Assembly (NCBI GenBank): GCA_031285295.1
Contig: JAITWK010000042.1
Coordinates: 62,001 to 126,000, forward strand
DNA: 64,000 nt
Source of the DNA: Deltaproteobacteria bacterium
GTDB lineage: Bacteria; Desulfobacterota; Desulfovibrionia; Desulfovibrionales; Desulfovibrionaceae
Direction of reading: 5' to 3'
Part shown: in pieces, positions 7,384-16,558 of the stretch
How positions within the stretch are numbered: position 1 is the stretch's first letter
How the letters are laid out: every line of letters starts with the position of its first letter
The notes under the pieces: model-generated
What the model was told of the DNA's origin: nothing
Database searches by the model: none
The model's input: the letters and a program-made list of their open reading frames with translations, nothing else
Translations under genes and position numbers: made by a program

Positions 7384-10176
7384 TTACAGTTCTCCGGCCC
7401 GAATCAAAGCCTCCCGTGCTTTGTCCGCATAGCCGGAAAGTTTCAGCGCCCGCGCAAGCTCCAGCCAGGCCGCCTTTAAATCCGGGCGCAACGCGGCGGC
7501 TTGCCGGGCCAGGCTTTCGGCTACTCGCGGATTTTCACCAGCATCCAGATACAGTCCGGCCAGCAGTTGCAGAGCTACCGCATCGTTGGGGTTGGCCAGC
7601 AACGCCTCGTGCAGTTCCTCACGCGCGTCTTCCAAACGTCCTTCCCGCATAGCCAGTCTGGCCAGCCCGCGTCTGGCCAGTCCCTGCCCGCCTGCCCCGC
7701 GGGCGGACCAGTTTGCAGGCTGATTGGCGAACCGGGCAGCGGGCATATTAACGGCTCTGGAATAATGCTCCCTGGCCCGCCGGTTGTCGCCGCGCTGCTC
7801 GGCCAACTGGCCCAGGCGGTACAACGGATAAATTCCCTCCGGCTTCAGTTCGAGGCAACGGCTGTACAGACGCTCGGCCTCGTCAAATTCGCCGGTACTC
7901 TGGCAAAGCTGACCCAGATTATACAAGGTGGCCGGATCGTCCGGATCACGGCGCAGAGCTTCCGCAAAATGCCGCCGGGCTTCGGCGCTGTGCCCCAGGC
8001 CCGCCAGCAGCACTCCCAGCGAATTCCATGCCAGGATATTGCTTTCGTCGCAAAGCAGTGCCTTTTTGTATTCGCTGATGGCTCCCAAAGAATCGCCCTG
8101 GCTGTAACGCCGGTCCGCGCTGATATTCAAAGCCAGCGTATCCAGCGCTCCCACCTGGGGGAAGGGCAACAGCAAGGCGTATTCGAGCGCCTTGTGCGCG
8201 TTGTCCGGGCCGTCAGCCCGGCTGAAATCCAAAAACGGATGCGGAGCAATACCCACGGCGCAGGCCAACTGGTTGTTTTTCAAACGCCCGCAAAGCTCTT
8301 CGGCCTTAAGGCGCAGTTGATCCGGCAAGGCGTTCGGCAGGGCTTTCGGCAGCTTTCCTGCAAATTTTTCAGAAAAACCGTCCGGCACAAACACGATAAA
8401 GCTGTTCATGGCATAGCGGCCATAAAGACAATCCGGGCCGAAGGCGTGGCGAAATTCCTCCGCGCAAGCGGCCATAAGCTTATCCCAACGCGCTTCCCAG
8501 CGCATTAGCCTCTCGCGTGGGCCGCCAGTTGCAGCGGGCAAATCGGACGCTTCAGACGCATCCAGCGCACCAGATACATCAGACGCACCAGATTCATCAG
8601 GCGAATTAGCTGCATCCGGCAGCTCAAATTCGTCAGCGCTCTCCGGCAAATCAAAATCCTGATCCAGCAAGCTGAAACGCGTAAGCAACAAAGCAGATTT
8701 TTCATGCTTTTCACGCTCGCGGCACCAGGCTGGCAAAAAATCCGTATAGCTTAAAAATCCGGTTGCCGGGTCAAGGGCCGACTCCGGCATTTGTTCGAAG
8801 GTCGGCAAGGTCGGTACAGACGCTTGCCCCGGCCCCACAAGCAGGAGCTGATCACCCGGCTCGGGCGGAAAATAGGGGTCGTCGCAATAGGTCAACTCGG
8901 CGGTCGCCTCATTTGCACGCACATCCATAAGGCAGATTTCGCCCTTGTAGCGCCGGGTCACTTCGCCGGGGCTGCCAGGTAAATCCTGCGCTGCGCCGCC
9001 TTCAAACACATAACCCCAGACGGTAAAGCGCTGCCCTACTCTGGCCCCGGAACTTTTGCCCAAATTGACCTGCAAGCGTGAAAGCGGTGCCACCTGAAGC
9101 ACGTGACCGCCTTCGGCCAGCACGCCCCGGTAGGAGAGAACGGCTGGTCTGGCGTTCAGCGTTGCGGCCAGGCCGGAAAAAAACCTGCGGGCTCCGGCCT
9201 GCGCGGTCAGACGCCTGCCCTCCCAGGCCATAACGGCGGCCAATCTGGCCCGGCGCAGCAACAAACGGGATTGCTCCGCCGGGGTATGCCGTTCCAGACC
9301 ATCGAGATCGCGTGGGCAATCGGCATAGCCAACAGAAATACTCACCGAAGCCTTGCGGCCGCTCACTTCGTTGACAAGGATCACCTTGTCCAGAGCAGAC
9401 GCCAAATCCACTGCCAGCTCCTGACAAGCCTGCGCCCCAAAACCCGGCAAAATAATGCAAAATTCGTTATCCGCGCCGCGCCCGGCCAACGCCCTTCCGG
9501 GTTTGCCCGCTTCCAGCCCACTCGCAAGCAAAGCCAGCAGGCGCTCGGCCCGGCTGTAACCGTGCTCACGCACAACGCCCGCCAATCCGTTCAGGCGCAG
9601 CGTCATCAGGCTGAAACGCCCGCCGCCGCCAGCCGCGAATCCGCCAAAGGCATCGGCAAACGCCTCATCAGCCGCAGCGCCGGACTGATGCGGCACTCCG
9701 CGCAGCGGTTCGCGCAACTTCTCCAGTTCGGCGGTCAAAAGGCGCAAAAAATAATCACGGCTGAACAAGCCGCTGACCTCGTCCCGCAAAGTGCGGTGGT
9801 AGAGAATCAGGTTTTCCAGGCAAGTGGAGGCCGCCGCAGGCAGGCAGGGCAAAATAGGCCGGATGCTTTCATCCACACCACGCGCCACAAACACGCCCAT
9901 AAAACTATCCTGACCGGAATTGTCGAAGCCAGAATCGGCCTGAGCCGCCAGGCGGCAAAGCGGCAGCAGCAATTTGCCCTCGTCCGGCAAAAACTCTGCC
10001 GAGGCGGGTGGAATTTCGCCTTCGCCCAACAAGGGAAAATGCAGGCTATGCCCTTTGAAATTGAAAAATTTCCGCAACCCGGCGCAGAGCATAGGCTCAA
10101 GCTGCATGAGATCCAGAGAGGTGAACGAACCGACTGAAAAGTTTACTGGCCTTGTTGTCATGCTTGGCTTATACAT
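7384..10176 (-). CDS. Large protein with two degenerate GGDEF-like domains and C-terminal TPRs
   Basis: A soluble protein of about 930 aa. The first third contains a GGDEF fold (around EVSGLFSRDYFLRLL) whose active site has become RGADNEF. A second GGDEF-like stretch around TGFLSYTDFL has YAMNSF at the signature position. The C-terminal third is a run of tetratricopeptide repeats (for example AWNSLGVLLAGLGHSAEARRH and ATLYNLGQLCQSTGEFDEA). Neither GGDEF should be catalytic, so a sensory, scaffold or nucleotide-binding role is likelier. A short acidic low-complexity stretch rich in Asp, Ala and Ser interrupts the second domain. ATG 10176 is chosen; ATG 10161 is possible. It is divergent from the metallo-hydrolase gene with only 40 bp between them. 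Confidence 0.7.
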   Translation of the reverse strand: MYKPSMTTRPVNFSVGSFTSLDLMQLEPMLCAGLRKFFNFKGHSLHFPLLGEGEIPPASAEFLPDEGKLLLPLCRLAAQADSGFDNSGQDSFMGVFVARGVDESIRPILPCLPAAASTCLENLILYHRTLRDEVSGLFSRDYFLRLLTAELEKLREPLRGVPHQSGAAADEAFADAFGGFAAGGGGRFSLMTLRLNGLAGVVREHGYSRAERLLALLASGLEAGKPGRALAGRGADNEFCIILPGFGAQACQELAVDLASALDKVILVNEVSGRKASVSISVGYADCPRDLDGLERHTPAEQSRLLLRRARLAAVMAWEGRRLTAQAGARRFFSGLAATLNARPAVLSYRGVLAEGGHVLQVAPLSRLQVNLGKSSGARVGQRFTVWGYVFEGGAAQDLPGSPGEVTRRYKGEICLMDVRANEATAELTYCDDPYFPPEPGDQLLLVGPGQASVPTLPTFEQMPESALDPATGFLSYTDFLPAWCREREKHEKSALLLTRFSLLDQDFDLPESADEFELPDAANSPDESGASDVSGALDASEASDLPAATGGPRERLMRWEARWDKLMAACAEEFRHAFGPDCLYGRYAMNSFIVFVPDGFSEKFAGKLPKALPNALPDQLRLKAEELCGRLKNNQLACAVGIAPHPFLDFSRADGPDNAHKALEYALLLPFPQVGALDTLALNISADRRYSQGDSLGAISEYKKALLCDESNILAWNSLGVLLAGLGHSAEARRHFAEALRRDPDDPATLYNLGQLCQSTGEFDEAERLYSRCLELKPEGIYPLYRLGQLAEQRGDNRRAREHYSRAVNMPAARFANQPANWSARGAGGQGLARRGLARLAMREGRLEDAREELHEALLANPNDAVALQLLAGLYLDAGENPRVAESLARQAAALRPDLKAAWLELARALKLSGYADKAREALIRAGEL

Positions 10177-10216
10177 GGTGAACAAAGGCTTGAAAAGATA
10201 TTGAAGGAGTTTTTAT

Positions 10217-10843
10217 ATGCAAGATTTGCAACTTAAACAATTCTCCATCGGACGACTCGTCACCAACAGCTATCTGCTGCATAACAGCAGTCAGGCGGTA
10301 TTGATTGACATTGGCGGCGAGCCTGCCGCCGTGCTGAAATATTTACAGACCAACAAGCTTGAATTGCTGACTATTTTCAATACCCACCTGCATTTTGACC
10401 ATGTATACGGCAACCGCGCTCTGGCCGAGGCCACCGGGGCCAAAATTATGGGCAACGAGCGTGACAGCTTCATAAAAGAGGAAAACGTGGCGGGCAAAGG
10501 GATGTTTGGCCTGCCGCCGGTTCCGCCTTTCGAGTTTGAAAACCTGGACGAAGGCGTGATCGAGGTTCTGGGAGCCGAGTGCCGCGTGCTGGCCACACCG
10601 GGGCATACGCCGGGCAGCCTTTCTTTCTATTTTCCGGCCCAGAACTGGATTTTTTGCGGCGATCTGCTCTTTCACCGCGCCGTGGGCCGCACGGATTTCA
10701 AAGGCGGCGACAGCGAGGCGCTGGCGGAATCCCTGCGCGGCAAAGTCTACACCCTGCCGGACGATACTATTGCCTATCCCGGCCATGATGAAGAAACTGT
10801 GGTGGGTGACGAAAAAAGACTCAACCCCTATGTGCGGGCCTGA
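10217..10843 (+). CDS. Metallo-beta-lactamase-fold hydrolase (glyoxalase II-like)
   Basis: A 208-aa cytoplasmic hydrolase with the binuclear metal motif THLHFDH (residues 56-62), the second histidine loop TPGHTPGS, and the later DLLFHRAVGRTDF and YPGHDEET segments typical of the YcbL/glyoxalase II group. These enzymes hydrolyse thioesters such as S-lactoylglutathione; the real substrate here is unknown. AAGGAG lies eight bases before ATG 10217. It is followed 25 bp downstream by a flavodoxin-like gene on the same strand. Confidence 0.88.
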   Translation: MQDLQLKQFSIGRLVTNSYLLHNSSQAVLIDIGGEPAAVLKYLQTNKLELLTIFNTHLHFDHVYGNRALAEATGAKIMGNERDSFIKEENVAGKGMFGLPPVPPFEFENLDEGVIEVLGAECRVLATPGHTPGSLSFYFPAQNWIFCGDLLFHRAVGRTDFKGGDSEALAESLRGKVYTLPDDTIAYPGHDEETVVGDEKRLNPYVRA

Positions 10844-10867
10844 TCCGGGCGGGCAAAAACGTCACTT

Positions 10868-11668
10868 ATGTACGAGTCTGAGCCGGACAGCCAGAAACTT
10901 CAGCCACGGAGCGGAACGCCATTGATTCTGGCGGCCAGCCCGCGCAAAGGCAACTCGCTGCTGGCCGCGCTGGAGTTTTGCCGGGGCCTGGACGCTGCGC
11001 GAAACGCCACCCCGGCCCGGCAAGGCGCACCAGCGCAAGAAGCTCAGGAACGATGTGCTCAGGAGCGCCCCGCTCCGGTGCAACTGCGGCACTACCGCGT
11101 CCTTCCTTGCCGGGATTGCGGCGCTTGTGAGCGCACAGCCGCGCAAATTACTCCCGAAGAATTTATTACGGACCCGGCGGCGCTCTGCCCGCTTTCCAAT
11201 CAGGATGACAGCCGTCCCCTGCTGAATGCTCTGGCTGCCGCTCCGCTTGTCGCTTTTTGCTCACCCATCTATTTTTATCATCTGCCCGCCCAGCTTAAAG
11301 CCCTGCTGGACCGCTGCCAGATCTTCTACCGGGCGGCTGAAAACCCGGCGCTTGTCCCGGCGCTGAATCCTTTGCCGCGCTCGCGCCCGCTGCCATGCTC
11401 CAACCGTGACGAACAAAAAAAGTACAGAGGTGCAGGCGGTGGCGACGGGCAACCACGCCCTTTCTTCGCTCTGCTGCTGGGTGCGCGTCCACAGGGCGAC
11501 AAACTTTTTGAAGGAAGCTTGCTCAGCCTCAAATACGCCCTGGCTCCTCTGGGGTTTGCACCGCAGCCGCCACTCCTGCTCTATGGGCTGGACCGGGCCG
11601 CTGATCTGTCCGCCCGCCCCGATGTTCTGGAAACCATCCGTGAATATGGCAGACAGGCAAAATATTAA
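10868..11668 (+). CDS. Flavodoxin-fold / NADPH-dependent FMN reductase family protein
   Basis: A 266-aa predicted FMN-binding oxidoreductase. The N terminus has the flavin-phosphate loop ASPRKGNS, followed by CRDCGACE, the cysteine pattern seen in iron-sulfur flavoproteins and related FMN reductases, and then CSPIYFYHLPAQLKALLDRC, the second conserved flavodoxin-like segment. The family fits electron carriers of anaerobes. A Gln/Ala/Pro-rich insert separates the first two motifs. ATG 10868 has only a weak ribosome site (GGGCGGGC further upstream). The gene overlaps comF by 23 bases. Confidence 0.72.
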   Translation: MYESEPDSQKLQPRSGTPLILAASPRKGNSLLAALEFCRGLDAARNATPARQGAPAQEAQERCAQERPAPVQLRHYRVLPCRDCGACERTAAQITPEEFITDPAALCPLSNQDDSRPLLNALAAAPLVAFCSPIYFYHLPAQLKALLDRCQIFYRAAENPALVPALNPLPRSRPLPCSNRDEQKKYRGAGGGDGQPRPFFALLLGARPQGDKLFEGSLLSLKYALAPLGFAPQPPLLLYGLDRAADLSARPDVLETIREYGRQAKY

Positions 11669-12482
11669 GCTTCGTTTCTGGCGCTTCGCAGCCGTTATTG
11701 GAAATTCACTGGCCGCGATTATCAGCGAAAAGCGTTGCGGCATCTGTGCCGCACCCATACGCCGCCCAAATCCCAACCTCAAATTGGGGCTCTGCCGGAA
11801 ATGTCTGGACGCCATGCCCCGGCGCAAGGCCGGTTATTGCCTGCGCTGCGGCGAATTCGTATCGGCAGATGAAATGCCTTATGGATTGTGCGGCAACTGC
11901 CTGCTTTCGCCGCCGCCCTGGCAAAAAATTTATTTCCACGGGGCTTACCAGGGACTCTTGCGCGAAAGCATCAGCCGCCTGAAATTCGGGCAGGTTCTGC
12001 ACCTGGCCGAAGCGCTGGGCGGCCTGCTGGCCGCGCACCCGGAACTGGCCGTCCCATCACCACCACCAACAACAACTGGGGACAGTTCTCCAATAAATAA
12101 TTTTGCGCCCAGACCGGATGACGCACCTTACTCCTGTATCATACCCGTGCCACTGCACAAAAAACGCCTGACCGAGCGCGGCTTCAATCAGTCCGCGCTG
12201 CTGGCCGCTCCGCTGGCCCGGACTCTGAGTCTGCCTCTGGAATTGAAATTGCTGAGTCGCTCGCGCGATACCGCGCATCAAACCGGCCTCAGCCGCGAAG
12301 TGCGCCGCCATAATATGCTGGAAGCTTTCACAGTCACGGGCCGGGCCGATGGACTGCGCATCCTGCTTTTTGACGATGTACTGACCACCGGGGCCACTCT
12401 GGCCTCGGCCGCCGCCTGTCTGCTGCGTGCCGGAGCGGAGCGGGTGGATGTCGCTGTGCTGGCCCGCACCCCACTGGGGTAG
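11646..12482 (+). CDS. ComF-family phosphoribosyltransferase-like protein
   Basis: A 278-aa ComF/GntX-like protein. Its N-terminal zinc-ribbon cysteines (CGICAAP, CRKCL, CLRCG, CGNCL) are followed by a type I phosphoribosyltransferase domain with the PRPP loop ILLFDDVLTTGATL and the family motif HKKRLTERGFNQS. ComF is needed for DNA uptake in some bacteria; in most others its function is unclear. The open frame extends to 11406, but ATG 11646 within the end of the previous gene gives the usual length and places the first cysteine cluster near residue 24. A low-complexity Thr/Pro insert lies before the PRT domain. Confidence 0.85.
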   Translation: MADRQNIKLRFWRFAAVIGNSLAAIISEKRCGICAAPIRRPNPNLKLGLCRKCLDAMPRRKAGYCLRCGEFVSADEMPYGLCGNCLLSPPPWQKIYFHGAYQGLLRESISRLKFGQVLHLAEALGGLLAAHPELAVPSPPPTTTGDSSPINNFAPRPDDAPYSCIIPVPLHKKRLTERGFNQSALLAAPLARTLSLPLELKLLSRSRDTAHQTGLSREVRRHNMLEAFTVTGRADGLRILLFDDVLTTGATLASAAACLLRAGAERVDVAVLARTPLG

Positions 12483-12602
12483 TGCCTCATTTTGCCGTGA
12501 TGCTGCGTCAGATCTCGTTTTTGCCTCCGGTCGAGTAGGAAAAGACTACACTCCCGTCGGCAAAAACTCATCTTCCTTGCCTGACGGCAAAAGCAGGCAC
12601 TA
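12480..12602. repeat. 123-bp imperfect palindrome between comF and the Tim44-like gene
   Basis: The ends TAGTGCCTCATTTTGCCGT (12480-12498) and ACGGCAAAAGCAGGCACTA (12584-12602) pair at 17 of 19 positions. Inside, GTTTTTGCC and GGCAAAAAC form a second stem. The whole element could fold into one long hairpin. It has the look of a non-autonomous palindromic element or a two-way terminator. The left end overlaps the comF stop codon. The rest of the gap to 12727 shows no gene. Confidence 0.5.
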
Positions 12603-12727
12603 CCAGCGTACTCAAACTAAGGAACTTCCACTATCTGATTGAGCCTTATAAAACTTGCGCAAACAACATTCCGGCCTTACATTACTGTTGTTATTAAATT
12701 TAAAGGTATCTTTTTACGGATAAATTT

Positions 12728-13801
12728 ATGAAAAAATTTCTGCTGGTGCTTTTTCTTCCCCTGCTGTTGACCGCTTCTTTTGTGGCGGTCAATGAGGTTT
12801 GCCTCAGCGAGGCCCAGGCCGCCCGCTTTGGCGGCGGGAGATCCTTTGGCGGCAAATCGTCCTTTCAGCGCCGCGCTCCGGCTCAAACGCAAAACCGGCA
12901 GCAGGCCACCCAAAGCCAGAACGCGGCTGCGCAATCCGGCGCGGCCGGGGGCTTTGCCAGAGGCGGCATGGGCGGCCTCTTCGGTTCCCTGCTGGCTGGC
13001 AGCATGCTCGGTGCGCTGATTTTCGGCGGCGCTTTCTCCGGCCTTGGAGCCATGGATATCGTTGTCATTTTGCTGGGCGTTTTCATGATCACCCGACTGC
13101 TGCGCGGACGCCGCGCGGCGCAACAGTCTGCCGGGATGGAAAGACAAGCCGGGCGCAGAGGTCAGGAAGATCTGTTCGGGCGGGAAGCGCAAAACTGGCA
13201 AGCGCCACGCGGCAGACAGGAAGATCAAGGCGGGCGGGCGCTGCGCGGAAATGATGCGCAGGACGCCTTTTGGGGACATTTGCGCAGCGATCAAAATGCT
13301 CGTGCTTCTCAAGAAGCACGGCGCGAAAACAGCCAAGGCAGGCAAAATGAATGGGGCGGGCAAAGCAATCACAACGAACAGGACAGCCCGGCTATGCATG
13401 CACAGGGCAACAGCCTGCTTCTGCCAGCCGATTTCGACCTGGACGACTTCATGGCCGGGGCAAAAGCCATGTACACGCGCTTGCAGGAAGCCTGGGACAG
13501 CCGTGACCTTGAGGATATCGAACAGTTCGCAACAAAATCTGTGGCGGCTGAAATTCGCAGTCAGGCCCAGGAAGATCCCGAACCTTCACAAACCGATATT
13601 TTGCTCATTAACGCCGAATTGATTGGCTTTGAGACGGAAAGCGCGGACAAGGCCGAAGCGACAGAAAGAGCCGCCGTATATTTTGATGTACTGCTGCGGG
13701 AAGAAGCGGGCCGCCCCAACATTGAAGCGCGGGAAATCTGGCATTTCATGCGCCGCAAAGGCGAAACCTGGAAGCTGGACGGCATTCAACAGACCGAATA
13801 G
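12728..13801 (+). CDS. Tim44-like domain protein with signal peptide
   Basis: A 357-aa exported or membrane protein. It has an N-terminal signal (MKKFLLVLFLPLLL, ending near residue 35 at AQAARF), a Gly/Arg/Ser-rich FGGGRSFGGKSSF stretch, a hydrophobic segment around residues 95-120, a Gln/Arg-rich linker with many GRQ-type repeats, and a C-terminal Tim44-like domain from about residue 235 (FMAGAKAMYTRLQEAWDSRDLEDIEQF). This architecture is known in bacteria, but the function is not settled. It stands alone, preceded by the palindrome at 12480-12602. Confidence 0.82.
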   Translation: MKKFLLVLFLPLLLTASFVAVNEVCLSEAQAARFGGGRSFGGKSSFQRRAPAQTQNRQQATQSQNAAAQSGAAGGFARGGMGGLFGSLLAGSMLGALIFGGAFSGLGAMDIVVILLGVFMITRLLRGRRAAQQSAGMERQAGRRGQEDLFGREAQNWQAPRGRQEDQGGRALRGNDAQDAFWGHLRSDQNARASQEARRENSQGRQNEWGGQSNHNEQDSPAMHAQGNSLLLPADFDLDDFMAGAKAMYTRLQEAWDSRDLEDIEQFATKSVAAEIRSQAQEDPEPSQTDILLINAELIGFETESADKAEATERAAVYFDVLLREEAGRPNIEAREIWHFMRRKGETWKLDGIQQTE

Positions 13802-13864
13802 GTTAATTTTGCTAGTGCCTAAATATACAATATAATGCCAAAATCAGGCGCTACAGGAGAAAAG

Positions 13865-14416
13865 ATGGCGCGAAAAAAGGTTCTCCATGTCGGCTGCGGC
13901 GTTCACACCCCGGACAAGCTGCATGAGCATTTTCGCAGCCCGGACTGGCAGGAAACGCGCCTGGACATCAACCCGGCAGTGAAGCCGGATATTCTGGCTT
14001 CCATCACCGATATGTCCTGTATTGCCGATAACTCTTACGACGCGCTCTACTCCTCGCACAATCTGGAGCATCTGCACCCGCATGAGGCTCCGCTGGCCCT
14101 GGCCGAATTTTTCCGGGTGCTGCGTCCCTCCGGCTTCGCCCTGATCACCCTGCCGGATCTGCAACAGGCTGCCGAACGCATTGCCCAGGGCGGCGCGGAA
14201 GAAGCCGTGCTTATGACCAACAAAGGCCCGATTACGCCGCTGGATATTCTTTACGGCTTTCGGCCATTCCTGGCCGCCGGAAACCTGTTTATGGCGCACA
14301 ACTTCGCCTATACGGCGTCCACTCTGGAAAAAGCGCTGCAAGAGGCGGGCTTTACCAATGTATCGGTGGAACGTGACGGAGAATTCAATCTCTGGGCCAC
14401 GGCTGCAAAAATCTAA
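13865..14416 (+). CDS. Class I SAM-dependent methyltransferase
   Basis: A 183-aa predicted methyltransferase. It has SAM-binding motif I VLHVGCGVH, the acidic strand end LDINPAVKPD, the motif LYSSHNLEHLHPHE and LRPSGFALITLPD. The substrate is unknown. ATG 13865 is preferred to the upstream ATG 13835 because CAGGAG lies four bases before it. The stop codon is 20 bases before the RNase J start. Confidence 0.83.
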   Translation: MARKKVLHVGCGVHTPDKLHEHFRSPDWQETRLDINPAVKPDILASITDMSCIADNSYDALYSSHNLEHLHPHEAPLALAEFFRVLRPSGFALITLPDLQQAAERIAQGGAEEAVLMTNKGPITPLDILYGFRPFLAAGNLFMAHNFAYTASTLEKALQEAGFTNVSVERDGEFNLWATAAKI

Positions 14417-14435
14417 ACCAGGACCAATACACAAC

Positions 14436-16103
14436 ATGGCGGTAAAAAATTCCCGACTTGTAATCACCCCGTATGGCGGTTTGGGCGAAATCGGCCTGAA
14501 CAGCATGTCTTTCGCCTATAACGACAGTATGCTTCTGGTCGATTGCGGCCTGATGTTTCCGGAAGATTATCATCTGGGCGTTGATGTGGTCATACCGCGT
14601 TTCGACCATCTGCTTGAAAACAAGGACAAGCTGAACGGCATTGTGCTCACGCACGGCCACGAAGACCATATTGGCGCTCTGCCCTGGCTGGTGCCGCAGC
14701 TTGATCAGCCGGACATTTACGGCAGCCCGTTCACTCTGGCTTTGGTGGAACACAAACTGCGCGAGCGCAATCTGCTGGACAAGGTTAAACTGCACCCCGT
14801 TAAACCGGGCCGGGCGCTGGAATTGGGTGAATTTAAACTCAACTTCTTCCCGGTCTGCCATTCGATTATCGACGGTCTGGCGCTGGGCATTGAAACGCCG
14901 GTCGGCAAGGTGATCCATACCGGCGATTTCAAGATGGACGCCGATCCTTTAAGCGGGCCGGGCACGGATCTGGCCCTGTTCCGCAAATTCGCGGGACGCC
15001 ACGGCGTCAAGCTTCTGTTTTCCGATTCCACCAACGTGGAGAACAACGGCTATTCCCTTGGCGAACGCGAAGTTTTCAGCGCTTTGAATTCGGTTTTTCT
15101 ACAGGCGCAGGGCCGGGTGCTGGTCACGCTCTTTTCCAGCAACATCCAGCGCATTCAGGAAGTTTTTGACTGTGCGCTGATGAGCGGGCGCAAGGTGGCG
15201 GTGGCCGGGCGCAGCCTGATGAACAACATTGAAATGGCGCGTAACCTCGGCCACCTAAACATACCGGAAGGCCTGCTGATAGACCCGGCTGACCTGCCGC
15301 AGGATATGCCGGACCGTCAGGTTACCATGCTGGTAACTGGATCGCAGGGGGAACCCTTAAGCGCCCTTTCGCGCATCGTTTGTGGCGAGCACAAAAACCT
15401 GAGCATCCACGCCGGCGATACCGTGGTTATGTCCTCGCGCCTGATTCCGGGCAACACTACCACCGTTAACCGGCTGATCAACCGGATGTACAAGCTTGGA
15501 GCCGAAGTGCTCTATTCGCAGATAAGCGGCATCCACGCCTCGGGCCACGCCTACAAGGGCGAGCTTACCGCCATGCTGGAAGCGGTGCGGCCGGAATATT
15601 TCATCCCGGTGCATGGCGAATACCGCCATCTGGTAAAACACGCCGAACTGGCCAGGGAACACGGTGTGTTGCCCTCAAAAGTCTTCATTCTGGAAGACGG
15701 CCAGCCGATCAGCTTTGGCAAGCGCAGCGTCACGCTGGAAGAGCCGATTTTGGCTGATCCTATCCTGGTGGACGGTAAGGGTGTGGGCGACGTTGGTCAG
15801 GCCGTGCTTAAAGAGCGCCAATTGCTGGGCGACGAAGGCATCGTAATCGTTATGGTGCTGCTGGATTTGCTGGACCGCGAAATTATCCGGGGGCCGGAAA
15901 TCTACTCCAAGGGCTTTGTTTTTGAGCAGCAGTACAGCCACCTGCTGAATGATTCGCGCTGCATCGTGCAGGACGTGCTGGAAGCCGAGCCTTCGCGCGA
16001 TACGGACATTTTGCAGGACAAAATACGCTCGGCCCTGCGCCGCTTCTTCAAAAAGGTGCTGGGCCGCGATCCGGTGGTAGTGCCGCTGGTGCGGATTGTG
16101 TGA
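14436..16103 (+). CDS. rnj: Ribonuclease J
   Basis: A 555-aa metallo-beta-lactamase/beta-CASP nuclease with 5'-3' exo- and endonuclease activity on RNA. The metal site HGHEDH is at residues 73-78, the beta-CASP segment is in the middle (VLVTLFSSNIQRIQ), and the conserved VTGSQGEPLSALSRI and HASGHAYKGEL motifs follow. It lacks the extra C-terminal extension of some homologues. The frame is open back to 14358, but ATG 14436 gives the family N terminus, with AGGA about a dozen bases upstream. It may be co-transcribed with the methyltransferase. Confidence 0.93.
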   Translation: MAVKNSRLVITPYGGLGEIGLNSMSFAYNDSMLLVDCGLMFPEDYHLGVDVVIPRFDHLLENKDKLNGIVLTHGHEDHIGALPWLVPQLDQPDIYGSPFTLALVEHKLRERNLLDKVKLHPVKPGRALELGEFKLNFFPVCHSIIDGLALGIETPVGKVIHTGDFKMDADPLSGPGTDLALFRKFAGRHGVKLLFSDSTNVENNGYSLGEREVFSALNSVFLQAQGRVLVTLFSSNIQRIQEVFDCALMSGRKVAVAGRSLMNNIEMARNLGHLNIPEGLLIDPADLPQDMPDRQVTMLVTGSQGEPLSALSRIVCGEHKNLSIHAGDTVVMSSRLIPGNTTTVNRLINRMYKLGAEVLYSQISGIHASGHAYKGELTAMLEAVRPEYFIPVHGEYRHLVKHAELAREHGVLPSKVFILEDGQPISFGKRSVTLEEPILADPILVDGKGVGDVGQAVLKERQLLGDEGIVIVMVLLDLLDREIIRGPEIYSKGFVFEQQYSHLLNDSRCIVQDVLEAEPSRDTDILQDKIRSALRRFFKKVLGRDPVVVPLVRIV

Positions 16104-16114
16104 GGAGCAAAACG

Positions 16115-16165
16115 GTGAAGTGTCTTATTTCAGCACGAAAAGCCTTCTCATATGAACAAAATTAA
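16115..16165 (+). pseudogene. brnT: brnT toxin remnant (C-terminal fragment only)
   Basis: Immediately before and overlapping brnA, one frame reads VKCLISARKAFSYEQN and then a stop. BrnT RNase toxins normally end in an ISARKA(T/S)..E..YE motif and overlap the brnA start in exactly this way. The rest of the toxin (about 75 residues) is missing, because the RNase J stop lies 12 bases upstream. The reading is short, but both motif and position agree. Confidence 0.7.
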
Positions 16166-16415
16166 AAATATACCTCCTATTCAGGAGCAGCTTGAAGCCC
16201 TGGACAAGATGACAGATAAGGATATCGACTTCTCTGATATTCCTGAAATTCTCAACTGGGATGGAGCTGAACGGGGAAAGTTTTATAGGCCTGTCAAGAA
16301 ATCGGTAACATTGCGCCTTGATGCCGACGTACTGGCATGGTTCAGGCATCATCACCCCAAATACCAGTCAGGTATTAATGCTGCTTTGAGGGAGTATGTA
16401 GCGGCTCACCAATAA
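16152..16415 (+). CDS. brnA: BrnA-type antitoxin, apparently orphaned
   Basis: An 87-aa DUF4415/BrnA protein. A disordered, acidic N terminus is followed by the ribbon-helix-helix core VTLRLDADVLAWFRHH and YQSGINAALREYV. BrnA neutralises BrnT by binding it and represses their shared promoter. Here the toxin survives only as a C-terminal fragment that overlaps this start codon, so the gene is either decaying or kept as a solo regulator or antidote. It has no clear ribosome site of its own, in keeping with former translational coupling to brnT. Confidence 0.85.
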   Translation: MNKIKNIPPIQEQLEALDKMTDKDIDFSDIPEILNWDGAERGKFYRPVKKSVTLRLDADVLAWFRHHHPKYQSGINAALREYVAAHQ

Positions 16416-16558
16416 GATTGTATGAGCAGGCACACTATATGAGAATCCCTTGCAGATAAAATGAGAATATAATTAAATGTTGCTCAACAAGTTAAATATT
16501 GATATACAAAATTATAAATTGCGGAAAAATGTACCGTAAATTCGAATCTCGGAGAACA

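Noticed and set aside
7501-10137. Long plus-strand open frames (335 and 344 codons) opposite the GGDEF/TPR gene
   Set aside because: Their translations are Gln/Arg/Ala-rich and without domains, as expected for the antisense of a GC-rich gene. The minus frame has clear GGDEF-like and TPR motifs.
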